In this document: in pieces, positions 27,101 through 33,532 of the stretch | How the letters are laid out: each line of letters starts with the position of its first letter | Numbering within the stretch: position 1 is the stretch's first letter | Assembly (NCBI RefSeq): GCF_900107755.1 | Contig: NZ_FNQR01000004.1 | Coordinates: 124,001 to 188,000, forward strand | Reading direction: 5' to 3' | Length of the DNA stretch: 64,000 nt | Source: Thalassobacillus cyri | Lineage (GTDB): Bacteria; Bacillota; Bacilli; Bacillales; Halobacillaceae | The notes under the pieces: generated by a model | Database searches by the model: none | What the model was told of the DNA's origin: nothing | The model's input: the letters and a program-made list of their open reading frames with translations, nothing else | Translations under genes and position numbers: made by a program

Positions 27101-28758
27101 ACATCGTGAATATCAACTCTGACTTTTCAGTCGAAGATGGGCGTGCAAGCGATCACGACCCAGTTGTGGTCCAAATTCATCCAAAGAAAACGGTTGAAAA
27201 AGGTGAGAAACCTGGCAAGGGGAAAGACAAAGAGTATGAGTTAAACTTGATGCACACGAATGATACACATGGAAACCTGGATGAAATTGCAAAAACAGCA
27301 ACAGCTATCGAGAAATATCGTAGCGAGAATCCAGAATCCCTATTGTTGAGTGCAGGAGATGTATTCTCCGGTACCCTATACTTTAATGAATTCCTTGGAC
27401 AAGCAGACCTGGAGTTCATGAACTACTTTGGTTATGACGCTATGACTTTCGGTAACCATGAATTCGATCTCGGTTCTAACGAAGAAGGTCACCAGGCGCT
27501 GGCTGACTTTGTGGAAAATGCTGAATTTCCATTCGTGGCTGCAAATACAGATTTCTCTAGCGATGCTTTGTTCGATGGTATGTTTTATGAAGACAAAGTA
27601 ACGCATAAAGCAGAAGACGGAAATATCTACGGCGGCATTATCAAATGGGTGGAAGGAGAAAAGGTTGGTATTTTCGGTTTGACGACAGAAGAAACTACTG
27701 ACATTTCCAGTCCAGAAGATGTAGCGTTTGAAGACTATATCGTAGAAGCAGAAAAAATGGTAGATGCTTTTGAAGACAAAGGCGTCAACAAAATCGTTGC
27801 ACTGACGCACCTTGGTTTGGATGACAATGTGGATTACGACAATGATCTTACTTTAGCTGAAACAGTGGATGGCATCGATGTAATTGTTGGCGGCCATACA
27901 CATAGCGAACTGATCGAACCCCGCTATGTTGGAGCTGGAGAAGAGCCGACGGTTATTGTCCAGACTGGTGAATACAATGATAACCTTGGTACACTCGACG
28001 TAACTTTTGATAAAAAAGGTAAAGTACTAAGCTATGAAGGTGAATTGGTTGCTATCGGTGATTTAGAAGAAGACCCAGAGGTAAAAGAAATGCTTGCGCC
28101 ATACGCTGAGCAAGTGGAAGCTGTGAAGAATGAATCTATCGGCGCTACAGCTGAGGTTTACTTGAACGGGGAACGTGAATCTGTCCGTACACAAGAGACA
28201 AACCTTGGTAACTTAATTGCAGACGGGATGCTTGCCAAAGCAAAATCCGTTAATCCGGAAACAGCAATCGCTGTAACCAACGGTGGGGGCATTCGTACTT
28301 CCATCGACACAGGTGAAATCACGGTTGGTGAAGTATTGACAGTAATGCCATTCGGGAACTCACTAGCGATTATGAACCTGACTGGAGTGGAAATTGTTGA
28401 AGCACTGGAGCACAGTGTCAGCCAGGCGCCAAACACAAGCGGAGGATTCCTTCAGGTTGCCGGTATGCAGTTTGAATACGATAGCAGCCAGCCTGCAGGC
28501 GAGCGAGTCGTAAATGTAGAAATCGAACAGGAAGACGGGTCGTATGTACCGTTGAACGAAGAAGAATACTACTACGTTGCTACTAATGGCTTTACTGCCA
28601 AAGGCGGCGATGGATATGATGTTTTTGCACAGGCTTTTGAAGAAAAACGTGTCAGTGAACCTGGTTTTATCGACTATGAAATGTTCATTGATCATGTTAC
28701 TTCATTAGAAACAGTTGCTCCTGAAGTAGAAGGACGCATTGTTGACGTTAACCAATAA
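24103..28758 (+). CDS. Giant secreted nuclease / 5'-nucleotidase fusion
   Basis: About 1551 residues from ATG 24103, which lies 7 bp after GGAGGG; two in-frame ATGs upstream overlap that site. A signal peptide ends near VQA-DEH. Domains in order: lamin-tail-like (about 36-170), an OB-like nuclease domain (about 200-310), a chitobiase/Fn3-like segment (about 385-465, YYNIDGSEPTT), a second OB-like region, an endonuclease/exonuclease/phosphatase domain (about 720-1025: YNVENF, VLGDLND, SDHDPV), a short Lys/Gly linker, a metallophosphatase domain (from about 1045: HTNDTHG, GNHEFD, GGHTHS) and a 5'-nucleotidase C-terminal domain (from about 1365: NLGNLIAD, TNGGGIRT). No LPXTG or S-layer anchor is seen. 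It probably degrades extracellular DNA to nucleosides and phosphate. The sequence is very acidic, as in salt-adapted secreted proteins. Confidence 0.9.
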   Translation: MQKVLRNRIQALSLIAVLLLGTFVAPVQPVQADEHMDDLIISEYVEGGSYNKALELYNGTGEEIDLSQYTLELYSNQSETATASLNLDGTLQSGEVFVVAHGSAGSEIKAVANLLDSGLANFNGDDPVVLKYQDNVVDSIGSLGSTDAFGKDVTLVRNADVTNGDTNANDEFVVSDEWDSYPKDTINYLGSYEMPEVEPVELQTIEEARQAEEGTQVKVKGITTASFEAGGQTNLYIQDDTAGIIVRAPGLNVQPGDEVEAQGEFSSYYGMQQILASSATVEVVTEGAGVPDAQSMSSIDFSAENGEAIEGEFVSTENVEITEVNEHGEFTATDENGSFLIQPQDEDLLKVGESYEVVQGVVDYSYGNYKLLPRSGDDVIDVVFSVKANPASGSVFEGTQVKLKTYEEGAEIYYNIDGSEPTTDSMLYDEAIEITEDTTIKAVAARESGETSEVATFDYTILKPADEVDIHDIQGAGHTSPYEGNAVSGVEGVVTKLDGSKGFYMQSLNPDDDIATSEGIYVYQRSHAVEVGDLVAVDGTVKEWREDGYSYANDLLTTQITGSGVTVVESDVELPDPVVIGEYRIQPTEVIEDDEMTSFDPAADGLDFYESLEGMQIQLNDASVTGPIKYDELPVLVETSEDQLRTDAGGLLISPDDYNPERMLIDVDGIDLTAKTGDYFVEPITGVVSYDYSNFKIRPTGGFPEIQNGGTEPDSTELKGLKPKLTVASYNVENFHAGTDQEKVQRIAETMVENLNAPDIIGLVEVQDNNGPEDDGTVDATESYQTLIEAIEAAGGPSYEFSDIAPEDKEDGGQPGGNIRVGFLYNPDRVSMTDKPAGDATTSVDVDDSGLTLNPGRIDPTNDAFYDSRKVLAGEFMFNGEKVTVIANHFNSKGGDGALFGAEHPVVLGSEEQRLQQAEVVNGFVQDIKAEDPDANVVVLGDLNDFEFSAPVQTLKGDILTNMIEELPREERYTYIYQGNSQVLDHILVSNNLAHRTKADIVNINSDFSVEDGRASDHDPVVVQIHPKKTVEKGEKPGKGKDKEYELNLMHTNDTHGNLDEIAKTATAIEKYRSENPESLLLSAGDVFSGTLYFNEFLGQADLEFMNYFGYDAMTFGNHEFDLGSNEEGHQALADFVENAEFPFVAANTDFSSDALFDGMFYEDKVTHKAEDGNIYGGIIKWVEGEKVGIFGLTTEETTDISSPEDVAFEDYIVEAEKMVDAFEDKGVNKIVALTHLGLDDNVDYDNDLTLAETVDGIDVIVGGHTHSELIEPRYVGAGEEPTVIVQTGEYNDNLGTLDVTFDKKGKVLSYEGELVAIGDLEEDPEVKEMLAPYAEQVEAVKNESIGATAEVYLNGERESVRTQETNLGNLIADGMLAKAKSVNPETAIAVTNGGGIRTSIDTGEITVGEVLTVMPFGNSLAIMNLTGVEIVEALEHSVSQAPNTSGGFLQVAGMQFEYDSSQPAGERVVNVEIEQEDGSYVPLNEEEYYYVATNGFTAKGGDGYDVFAQAFEEKRVSEPGFIDYEMFIDHVTSLETVAPEVEGRIVDVNQ

Positions 28759-28765
28759 TTGAGGA

Positions 28766-28806
28766 AAAAAAGCTGAGCGCTTTCAAAATAGGCGCTCGGC
28801 TTTTTT
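28766..28806 (+). terminator. Terminator of the secreted nuclease gene
   Basis: AAAAAAGCTGAGCGC and GCGCTCGGCTTTTTT form a long stem with a T run. The 21-bp array begins 9 bp later. Confidence 0.9.
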
Positions 28807-28814
28807 ATGTAAAT

Positions 28815-28919
28815 AAACGTGCGGTCTTTAGCTGCAATTGTGCTAGTGGAAGGTATAATTGTGCAACTTACTTAGATAAGTGTGCAAGTTATACCACTAA
28901 ACGTGCATCCTCGTTTAAT
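28815..28919. repeat. 21-bp phased motif array, left (5 units)
   Basis: The motif AANYGTGC begins at 28815, 28836, 28857, 28878 and 28899, exactly 21 bp apart each time. The forms are AAACGTGC, AATTGTGC, AATTGTGC, AAGTGTGC and AAACGTGC. The 13 bp between motifs are not alike, so only the octamer and the spacing are kept. The last unit runs across the stop codon of the NERD gene (28915-28917). A stop codon breaks the one frame in which the units could be read as a seven-residue peptide repeat, so this is probably a DNA or RNA element. Confidence 0.85.
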
Positions 28920-29865
28920 CCTCCCTTAAAATATACTTTATATTTCTTCCTTGGCCGGATGATTCATAGTTCTGCAACATACGAAGGACGACAAAACGTG
29001 ATGGGACTTCTAAAAAGGCACAAGCTTCTCTATTCGATATGGTAGAAGCGATTAATAAGGCATATTCAGAAAGTGCTTGATTGTGTGCTGTATCTGATTT
29101 AAAAGTACATCGGGGACAGTACCATTTGCCATATTCGCGTTTCATTGCGAGGATATTACATTTCGGGCAGGCGACACCGCTCAATAATTCGGAAGGGGCT
29201 ATATCATAGCGTTGCAAGATGTTTTGGCCAGGTTCCTGGTGTGCAGTTAATAAAGTTTGTGAGATGACTTCTAAAGGCAGAGGAGGCTTATCCTTATGCT
29301 TTTCTAATAACTCGTGTATACGGTAAGGAAGATAGGCACGATTAACAATTTTATTGATATTGGAGGGTTGGTCGTTAGTGGATTTAATTACAGAGCGATC
29401 ATTCGCCATTACTATTAAGGCTTCTATATCCATGGATATATCTAGGTGATGATAAAGCCAGTTACTCAATTGATACTGTTGCCGTTTTACTTGCAATAGC
29501 GGATCGGAAAATGCTTCTTCTATATTTTCTTTTTTTCGAATTACCTGGTGGAATAAACCATCAAACGTTACAGTACCGGAATAATTCTTAACTTCTAAAA
29601 TGATAGCGAGATTTGGAGTTAGCAGTAGAATGTCTATTTGGAAGTAACGCTGGCCATCGTGTAGACGCAGGTTGTGGAAGATCAGCGTATCAGATTGGAG
29701 AAAAGATAAGGGAAATTCGAGGGATTTTTCACCATTATAGCCTGCTTCATAACGTTTAAGCTGATCCGTAATTGAAGTCATTTTTGGATGATGGATCGGA
29801 AGTCTTTGAGTAAGCGCGCGGAGCTTCTTGATTTCTTCAGGGAGCTTTCGGGGTTTAATGATCAA
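28915..29865 (-). CDS. NERD-domain protein with zinc ribbon
   Basis: A 316-residue protein. The nuclease-related (NERD) domain spans about residues 45-165, with GYNGEKSLEF and the core FQIDILLLTPNLAIILEVKNYSG, where the Asp and the Glu-x-Lys fit a PD-(D/E)xK-like active site. Near residues 232-255 is a CPKC...CPRC zinc ribbon, and the C-terminal 50 residues (LSEYALLIASTISNREACAFLEVPSRFVVLRML) look helical and possibly DNA-binding. It starts with TTG after AGGAAGTG. The target of NERD proteins is not established. What stands out is the phased 21-bp arrays on both sides and an extra copy of the motif 24 bp upstream of the start. Confidence 0.85.
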   Translation of the reverse strand: MIIKPRKLPEEIKKLRALTQRLPIHHPKMTSITDQLKRYEAGYNGEKSLEFPLSFLQSDTLIFHNLRLHDGQRYFQIDILLLTPNLAIILEVKNYSGTVTFDGLFHQVIRKKENIEEAFSDPLLQVKRQQYQLSNWLYHHLDISMDIEALIVMANDRSVIKSTNDQPSNINKIVNRAYLPYRIHELLEKHKDKPPLPLEVISQTLLTAHQEPGQNILQRYDIAPSELLSGVACPKCNILAMKREYGKWYCPRCTFKSDTAHNQALSEYALLIASTISNREACAFLEVPSRFVVLRMLQNYESSGQGRNIKYILRED

Positions 29866-29888
29866 TACATCACTTCCTAAATGAAGGG

Positions 29889-29896
29889 AAACGTGC
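29889..29896. repeat. Single AAACGTGC motif in the NERD gene's upstream region
   Basis: The same octamer as in the two arrays stands alone 24 bp upstream of the NERD start codon. It lies 64 bp before the right array, close to three 21-bp periods. It could allow control of the gene by whatever binds the arrays. Confidence 0.6.
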
Positions 29897-29952
29897 GTTT
29901 CCTTTCTATTTTTGTTTTATTATACCTGCTTAAGAGATCGATGGGTAGATTT

Positions 29953-30056
29953 AAATGTGCTTTTTTTTATGTAATCGTGCAAGTTGGCGAAGTAAATGTG
30001 CGAGCTATGCTAATAATCGTGCGCCAAGAACACTTAATCGTGCAACCTCGACCTAT
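29953..30056. repeat. 21-bp phased motif array, right (5 units)
   Basis: AANYGTGC begins at 29953, 29973, 29994, 30015 and 30036 in the same orientation as the left array. Periods are 20, 21, 21 and 21 bp; the 20-bp step spans a run of eight T, a place where a base is easily lost. The forms are AAATGTGC, AATCGTGC, AAATGTGC, AATCGTGC and AATCGTGC. Spacers are unrelated. The array ends just before the shared terminator hairpin at 30065. Confidence 0.85.
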
Positions 30057-30064
30057 ACACATAA

Positions 30065-30099
30065 AAAATACCGCAGAAGCATTGCTTCTGCGGTATTTT
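30065..30099 (-). terminator. Terminator of the nucleoside hydrolase gene
   Basis: AAAATACCGCAGAAGC and GCTTCTGCGGTATTTT form a perfect 16-bp stem that touches the stop codon. It has a T run on the minus strand. Confidence 0.88.
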
Positions 30100-31036
30100 A
30101 ATAGGAGTCCAAGCTTTCTTTCAATAGGTTCCAGAACTTTTCCTGATCGATGTTATGTGCGAAATGAACATTCGGCTCTTTGCCTGTTACCCCTAATAAA
30201 TCCACGCACGTCATGCCGTAGGAGTATTCCCCTTTTGTTTCGATATCGACATGGACATGTTTGAAATCAAAAATCGAAGGGTTGATCAGGTAAGCGACTG
30301 TACAGGCATCATGGATAGGAGCACCATCAAAGCCGAAGTACTCTTGATATGTATGTTTGAAAAAATCAAGCAGCTCAACTACGGTATCGGCGACTGGATT
30401 TTTAATCGCAGCCAGGTCATCGATGATACTGGTAGTTGCCTGCGCCTGGTGGGTAATGTCCAGCCCGAACATGGTTAGCGGTACACCACTTTCAAAAACC
30501 ACTTTAGCTGCTTCTGCGTCAACATAGATATTGAATTCAGCTGCAGGTGTCCAGTTGCCGTATGTGCCGCCGCCCATCAAAACGATTTCCTTGATTTTAG
30601 GAAGGATAGCAGGCTCTTTTAACATCGCCAGCGCGATATTGGTGAGAGGTCCGGTTGGGACTAGTGTTATTGGCTTATCTGATGTAAGTATTTTATCAAT
30701 GATCAAGTCGGCTGCGTGGATTTTTTCTATAGTTTTAGTCGGGTGGTCTGGAAATTGAGGGCCGTCAAGGCCGCTATCTCCATGTATCTCTTCGGCAATT
30801 TCACTCCTTTTTACTAATGGCCGGTTCGCTCCCTTGGCAAGCGGTACATGCTTTAAATCTATCAAATCACAAATACGCTGGGCGTTGAGCGTAGTCTTAT
30901 CTACGGATACATTTCCTGCTACGGTGGTGATTGCTTCGATGTTTAAATTAGCGTTTGAAGCGGCCATGATGATAGCGATCGCATCATCATGCCCTGGGTC
31001 ACAATCTAAAATGACATTTGTTTGATTGGTCATCAT
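30098..31036 (-). CDS. Inosine/uridine-preferring nucleoside hydrolase
   Basis: A 312-residue hydrolase of the IunH/Rih family that splits ribonucleosides into base and ribose. The Ca2+-binding N-terminal cluster DCDPGHDD (residues 11-18) is intact, and VLMGGG, EFNIYVDAEAA and APIHDACTVAYLI supply the other family positions. An AAAGGAGG site precedes ATGATG. It stands alone between terminators. A role with the secreted 5'-nucleotidase upstream in using outside nucleosides is plausible but rests only on proximity. Confidence 0.93.
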   Translation of the reverse strand: MMTNQTNVILDCDPGHDDAIAIIMAASNANLNIEAITTVAGNVSVDKTTLNAQRICDLIDLKHVPLAKGANRPLVKRSEIAEEIHGDSGLDGPQFPDHPTKTIEKIHAADLIIDKILTSDKPITLVPTGPLTNIALAMLKEPAILPKIKEIVLMGGGTYGNWTPAAEFNIYVDAEAAKVVFESGVPLTMFGLDITHQAQATTSIIDDLAAIKNPVADTVVELLDFFKHTYQEYFGFDGAPIHDACTVAYLINPSIFDFKHVHVDIETKGEYSYGMTCVDLLGVTGKEPNVHFAHNIDQEKFWNLLKESLDSY

Positions 31037-31240
31037 AGGACCTCCTTTTCTATCAATTATAAAGAAAAGTGTCGAAGATTGAAATTTTCCTTCAGAAATG
31101 AATAGCTTTTATTGTTTTTTTATAGGTAAAAAAATAATTTTACAACGATATATAATTGATATTTTTCTATTATCCCGCTTAGCCAAACTGCTGGAGTAAG
31201 GAATAAGATATAGCTATATTCCATGAAGGGGGTACATGCT

Positions 31241-31429
31241 ATGTATGAAGATTTAAAGGAAGAAATCCGCCAGGAGGAACTACGTGAAATAATGGATGAG
31301 TATACAACGACTTGCTGGAGGTGCGAGGAAAAAGTAGATCAATCAGAAATTGTGACTGTAACCGATGGCAGAACGTATTGGAAAGAATTATGCCCGGATT
31401 GTTTTGAGTTCCATCAGACAAAAAGGTAA
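31241..31429 (+). CDS. Small zinc-ribbon-like protein
   Basis: A 62-residue acidic protein with two CxxC pairs (CWRC and CPDC about 26 residues apart), as in a zinc ribbon. ATG at 31241 is chosen because AAGGGGGT ends 7 bp before it; an in-frame ATG at 31223 overlaps that site. The function is unknown. The N terminus (EDLKEEIRQEELREIMDEY) is strongly helical. Nothing clear was seen in the 200 bp upstream. Confidence 0.7.
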   Translation: MYEDLKEEIRQEELREIMDEYTTTCWRCEEKVDQSEIVTVTDGRTYWKELCPDCFEFHQTKR

Positions 31430-31569
31430 CAGCTGAGAGAACTAGTAAACTGGATGCCAGATTCTAAATATACACATAAATTTACAAAAAACTACAGAAA
31501 TTCCTCTTAATTTATGGTATTATTCTAGTTATCGACAAACGGGAATGGATAGATTAGGAGGGATAGTAG

Positions 31570-31704
31570 TTGGAAGAACAGAAGAAACTGACGGAAATGC
31601 TGCAGAATTTGATTCAGAAAACGGAAACGAAAGAAATCGAGTCTTCAGAAGAAATGATTAAACAAATTGTCGCTAAGCTTGAAGGGTATCAATATCAACA
31701 TTAA
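31570..31704 (+). CDS. 44-residue hypothetical protein
   Basis: TTG at 31570 follows AGGAGGG (31556-31562) by exactly 7 bp and opens a 44-codon frame ending in TAA at 31704. The product is charged and helical (EEQKKLTEMLQNLIQ, then EEMIKQIVAKLEG), with no membrane segment. A strong terminator follows 30 bp on. The fit of ribosome site, frame and terminator makes a real small gene likely. No family was recognised. Confidence 0.65.
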   Translation: MEEQKKLTEMLQNLIQKTETKEIESSEEMIKQIVAKLEGYQYQH

Positions 31705-31734
31705 GCTATTCATGGCATTCAACAATAGATATTC

Positions 31735-31780
31735 AAAAGTCCGCCGCTTGGGAAGTTACTCCCAAGTGACGGACTTTTTT
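31735..31780 (+). terminator. Terminator after the 44-residue gene
   Basis: AAAGTCCGCCGCTTGGGA pairs with TCCCAAGTGACGGACTTT with one mismatch and one wobble, followed by a T run. Confidence 0.88.
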
Positions 31781-31858
31781 GGTTGAGCGTGCTGCATTTT
31801 ATTATAAGGTAAGAAAGTGTAAAAGTTTGAACATTTCTGCGAAGTATTTGCTAGCTTC

Positions 31859-31962
31859 AACGCCCTGAAAGACACTCGCGTCATAAGCAACCCGTCTTGT
31901 GGAAGGAAAGGACGCCTTCCTCCAGCCGTTTTGCTTATGCGTATCGTGTCTTTCAGGGCGTT
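31859..31962. repeat. 104-bp element with perfect 17-bp inverted ends
   Basis: AACGCCCTGAAAGACAC (31859-31875) and its exact reverse complement (31946-31962) enclose a second perfect pair, CATAAGCAA/TTGCTTATG, and a third, GGAAGG/CCTTCC. The right arm lies 11 bp past the atoE stop. There is no T run on either side, so it is not an ordinary terminator. It could be a folded RNA, a transcript-protecting hairpin or a small mobile repeat. Confidence 0.75.
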
Positions 31963-31972
31963 TGCGCTTTTC

Positions 31973-33304
31973 TTATAAAAACAATAATGCAAGCGAAATC
32001 GGTACTGCGCTCCAGAACAGGATAATGACGCAGAATCCCATAATATCTTTTACTTTCAACCCTGCTATTGCAAGCAATGGTAATGCCCAGAATGGCTGGA
32101 TCATATTGGTCCAGGCGTCTCCCCAGGCAACTGCCATCGCAGTCTTAGCCGTCCCTACACCAAGTTCCATGGCTCCAGGAACCATAATTGGTGCCTGTAC
32201 GGCCCACTGACCGCCTCCTGATGGTACGAAGAAGTTGACGATCCCCGCACTTAGGAACGTGAATAATGGGAAGGTGAATTCAGTGGAAATGCTAACAAAC
32301 CACCTTGACATTTCTTCAGATAGACCGGATGCTACCATCATTCCCATGATACCAGCGTAGAAAGGGAACTGGATGATGATACCCCCTGCATTTTTTACCC
32401 CATCTGTCACCGTGTTTAAAAAGCGTCTTGGGGTTTTATGAAAAATGATTCCTAAAAATAAGAAAATGAAGTTGACGATATTGATATTCAAATCGAGACC
32501 ATTTTGTTTAAAATGATAAATAATGAAAACTAAACCTAATATCCCGATCAACATGGAAAGAATCATACTGTTTTCCAAGCGCTCTGCCGGTGTCATGTCA
32601 GCTGCAGCAGTTGCGGCAAGTTCCTCTTCGGCTGATTCGTTTTCCAAAAAGTGCAGATTGTTTTTACTTAAATCCCCGCTTGTTTTCAACATCCATAAAT
32701 TCAGTAAAGGTAAAGAAACCAGCAACGCTAGTACAATGGCTATGTTCAAACCGCTGAACAGCGTTTCTGTAACAGGGATGCTTCCGATACTATCAACTAA
32801 AAAATGATCTTCAGTGGCAATGGTTAATGGAATCGATCCAGACAAGCCGCCATGCCAGACAATAAATCCGCCGTAGGCACTGGCCATTAATAACCGGTAA
32901 TCGACATTTGGTACCCTTTTTGCCACATGAACGGCAAGCAAGGCCCCGACTACCAGCCCGAAACCGTAATTGATCAAACAAGCGATAGCGGTCACGAAAG
33001 TTACGAGCATGATCGCTTTCCCAGGTGTATCAGCAAGTCGGCTTAGTTTTGACAAAAGTGATTTGACGACAGGAGTGTTAGCTAATATGTAGCCTGTAAC
33101 GACAATCAGCGACATTTGCATGGCGAATGCCAGAAGATTCCAGAATCCATCTCCCCAGTATTGCACCATTTCCCCTGGAGAGCTGCCTGTAATTCCTATC
33201 CCCAAAACCAAAACTACGAGTGTCAAAATGATCGCAAACAAAAATGCGTCCGGCAGGTAGCGCTGGACCAGACGATCAAAAAATGATGTGATACCTTTTA
33301 ACAT
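31973..33304 (-). CDS. atoE: Short-chain fatty acid transporter, AtoE family
   Basis: A 443-residue membrane protein with about a dozen hydrophobic segments and AtoE family runs YLPDAFLFAIILT, NYGFGLVVGALLA, WHGGLSGSIPL, FVPSGGGQWAVQAP and GDAWTNMIQPFWALP. AtoE imports short-chain fatty acids such as acetoacetate and butyrate. It starts with ATG after GGAGGA and stands alone. A perfect cre site 19 bp ahead of the start codon suggests repression by CcpA when sugar is present. Confidence 0.9.
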   Translation of the reverse strand: MLKGITSFFDRLVQRYLPDAFLFAIILTLVVLVLGIGITGSSPGEMVQYWGDGFWNLLAFAMQMSLIVVTGYILANTPVVKSLLSKLSRLADTPGKAIMLVTFVTAIACLINYGFGLVVGALLAVHVAKRVPNVDYRLLMASAYGGFIVWHGGLSGSIPLTIATEDHFLVDSIGSIPVTETLFSGLNIAIVLALLVSLPLLNLWMLKTSGDLSKNNLHFLENESAEEELAATAAADMTPAERLENSMILSMLIGILGLVFIIYHFKQNGLDLNINIVNFIFLFLGIIFHKTPRRFLNTVTDGVKNAGGIIIQFPFYAGIMGMMVASGLSEEMSRWFVSISTEFTFPLFTFLSAGIVNFFVPSGGGQWAVQAPIMVPGAMELGVGTAKTAMAVAWGDAWTNMIQPFWALPLLAIAGLKVKDIMGFCVIILFWSAVPISLALLFL

Positions 33305-33322
33305 AATATTCCTCCTCAGCTA

Positions 33323-33336
33323 TGTAATCGTTTACA
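33323..33336. promoter_or_regulatory. CcpA-type cre site at atoE
   Basis: TGTAATCGTTTACA matches TGWAANCGNTNWCA at every defined position. It lies between the expected promoter and the start codon of atoE. Confidence 0.8.
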
Positions 33337-33493
33337 AAAAATCTGCTTCCTTCTCATTCATTATTATTGGACTAGTATGTTGGTTATTCGGATTAGAAGG
33401 AAAATTCAGACTAATACTAGTTTCTTAAAAATGGAGTACAATTGCAAGGGGTTTATCACTTAAAACAGGTGTAATTGTGGTGATGGATACATC

Positions 33494-33523
33494 AAAAAAG
33501 AGCAGACCCATGGGCCTGCTCTT
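33494..33523 (-). terminator. Terminator of the dicarboxylate/glutamate symporter gene
   Basis: AAGAGCAG and CTGCTCTT pair around a CCCATGGG core, with a T run on the minus strand just after the stop codon. Confidence 0.85.
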
Positions 33524-33532
33524 AGATTTCTA

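Noticed and set aside
24526-28695. Several long minus-strand frames inside the secreted nuclease gene
   Set aside because: They are antisense shadows of a highly acidic, GAA/GAT-rich gene. They lack ribosome sites and show Cys/Phe-rich nonsense composition.
28815-30056. The 21-bp arrays as a CRISPR
   Set aside because: The conserved part is only 8 bp and the spacers 13 bp, far below CRISPR sizes. There is no cas gene, and the motif is degenerate.
29881-30264. A 127-codon plus-strand frame across the right array
   Set aside because: It has no ribosome site, overlaps the terminator and 3' end of the nucleoside hydrolase gene, and its seven-residue repeat is simply the 21-bp DNA period. The left array has a stop in the same frame.
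31859-31962. The 104-bp inverted repeat as the atoE terminator
   Set aside because: There is no T run after the stem on the minus strand, and the loop region is over 60 bp with its own stems, unlike the compact terminators elsewhere in the window.
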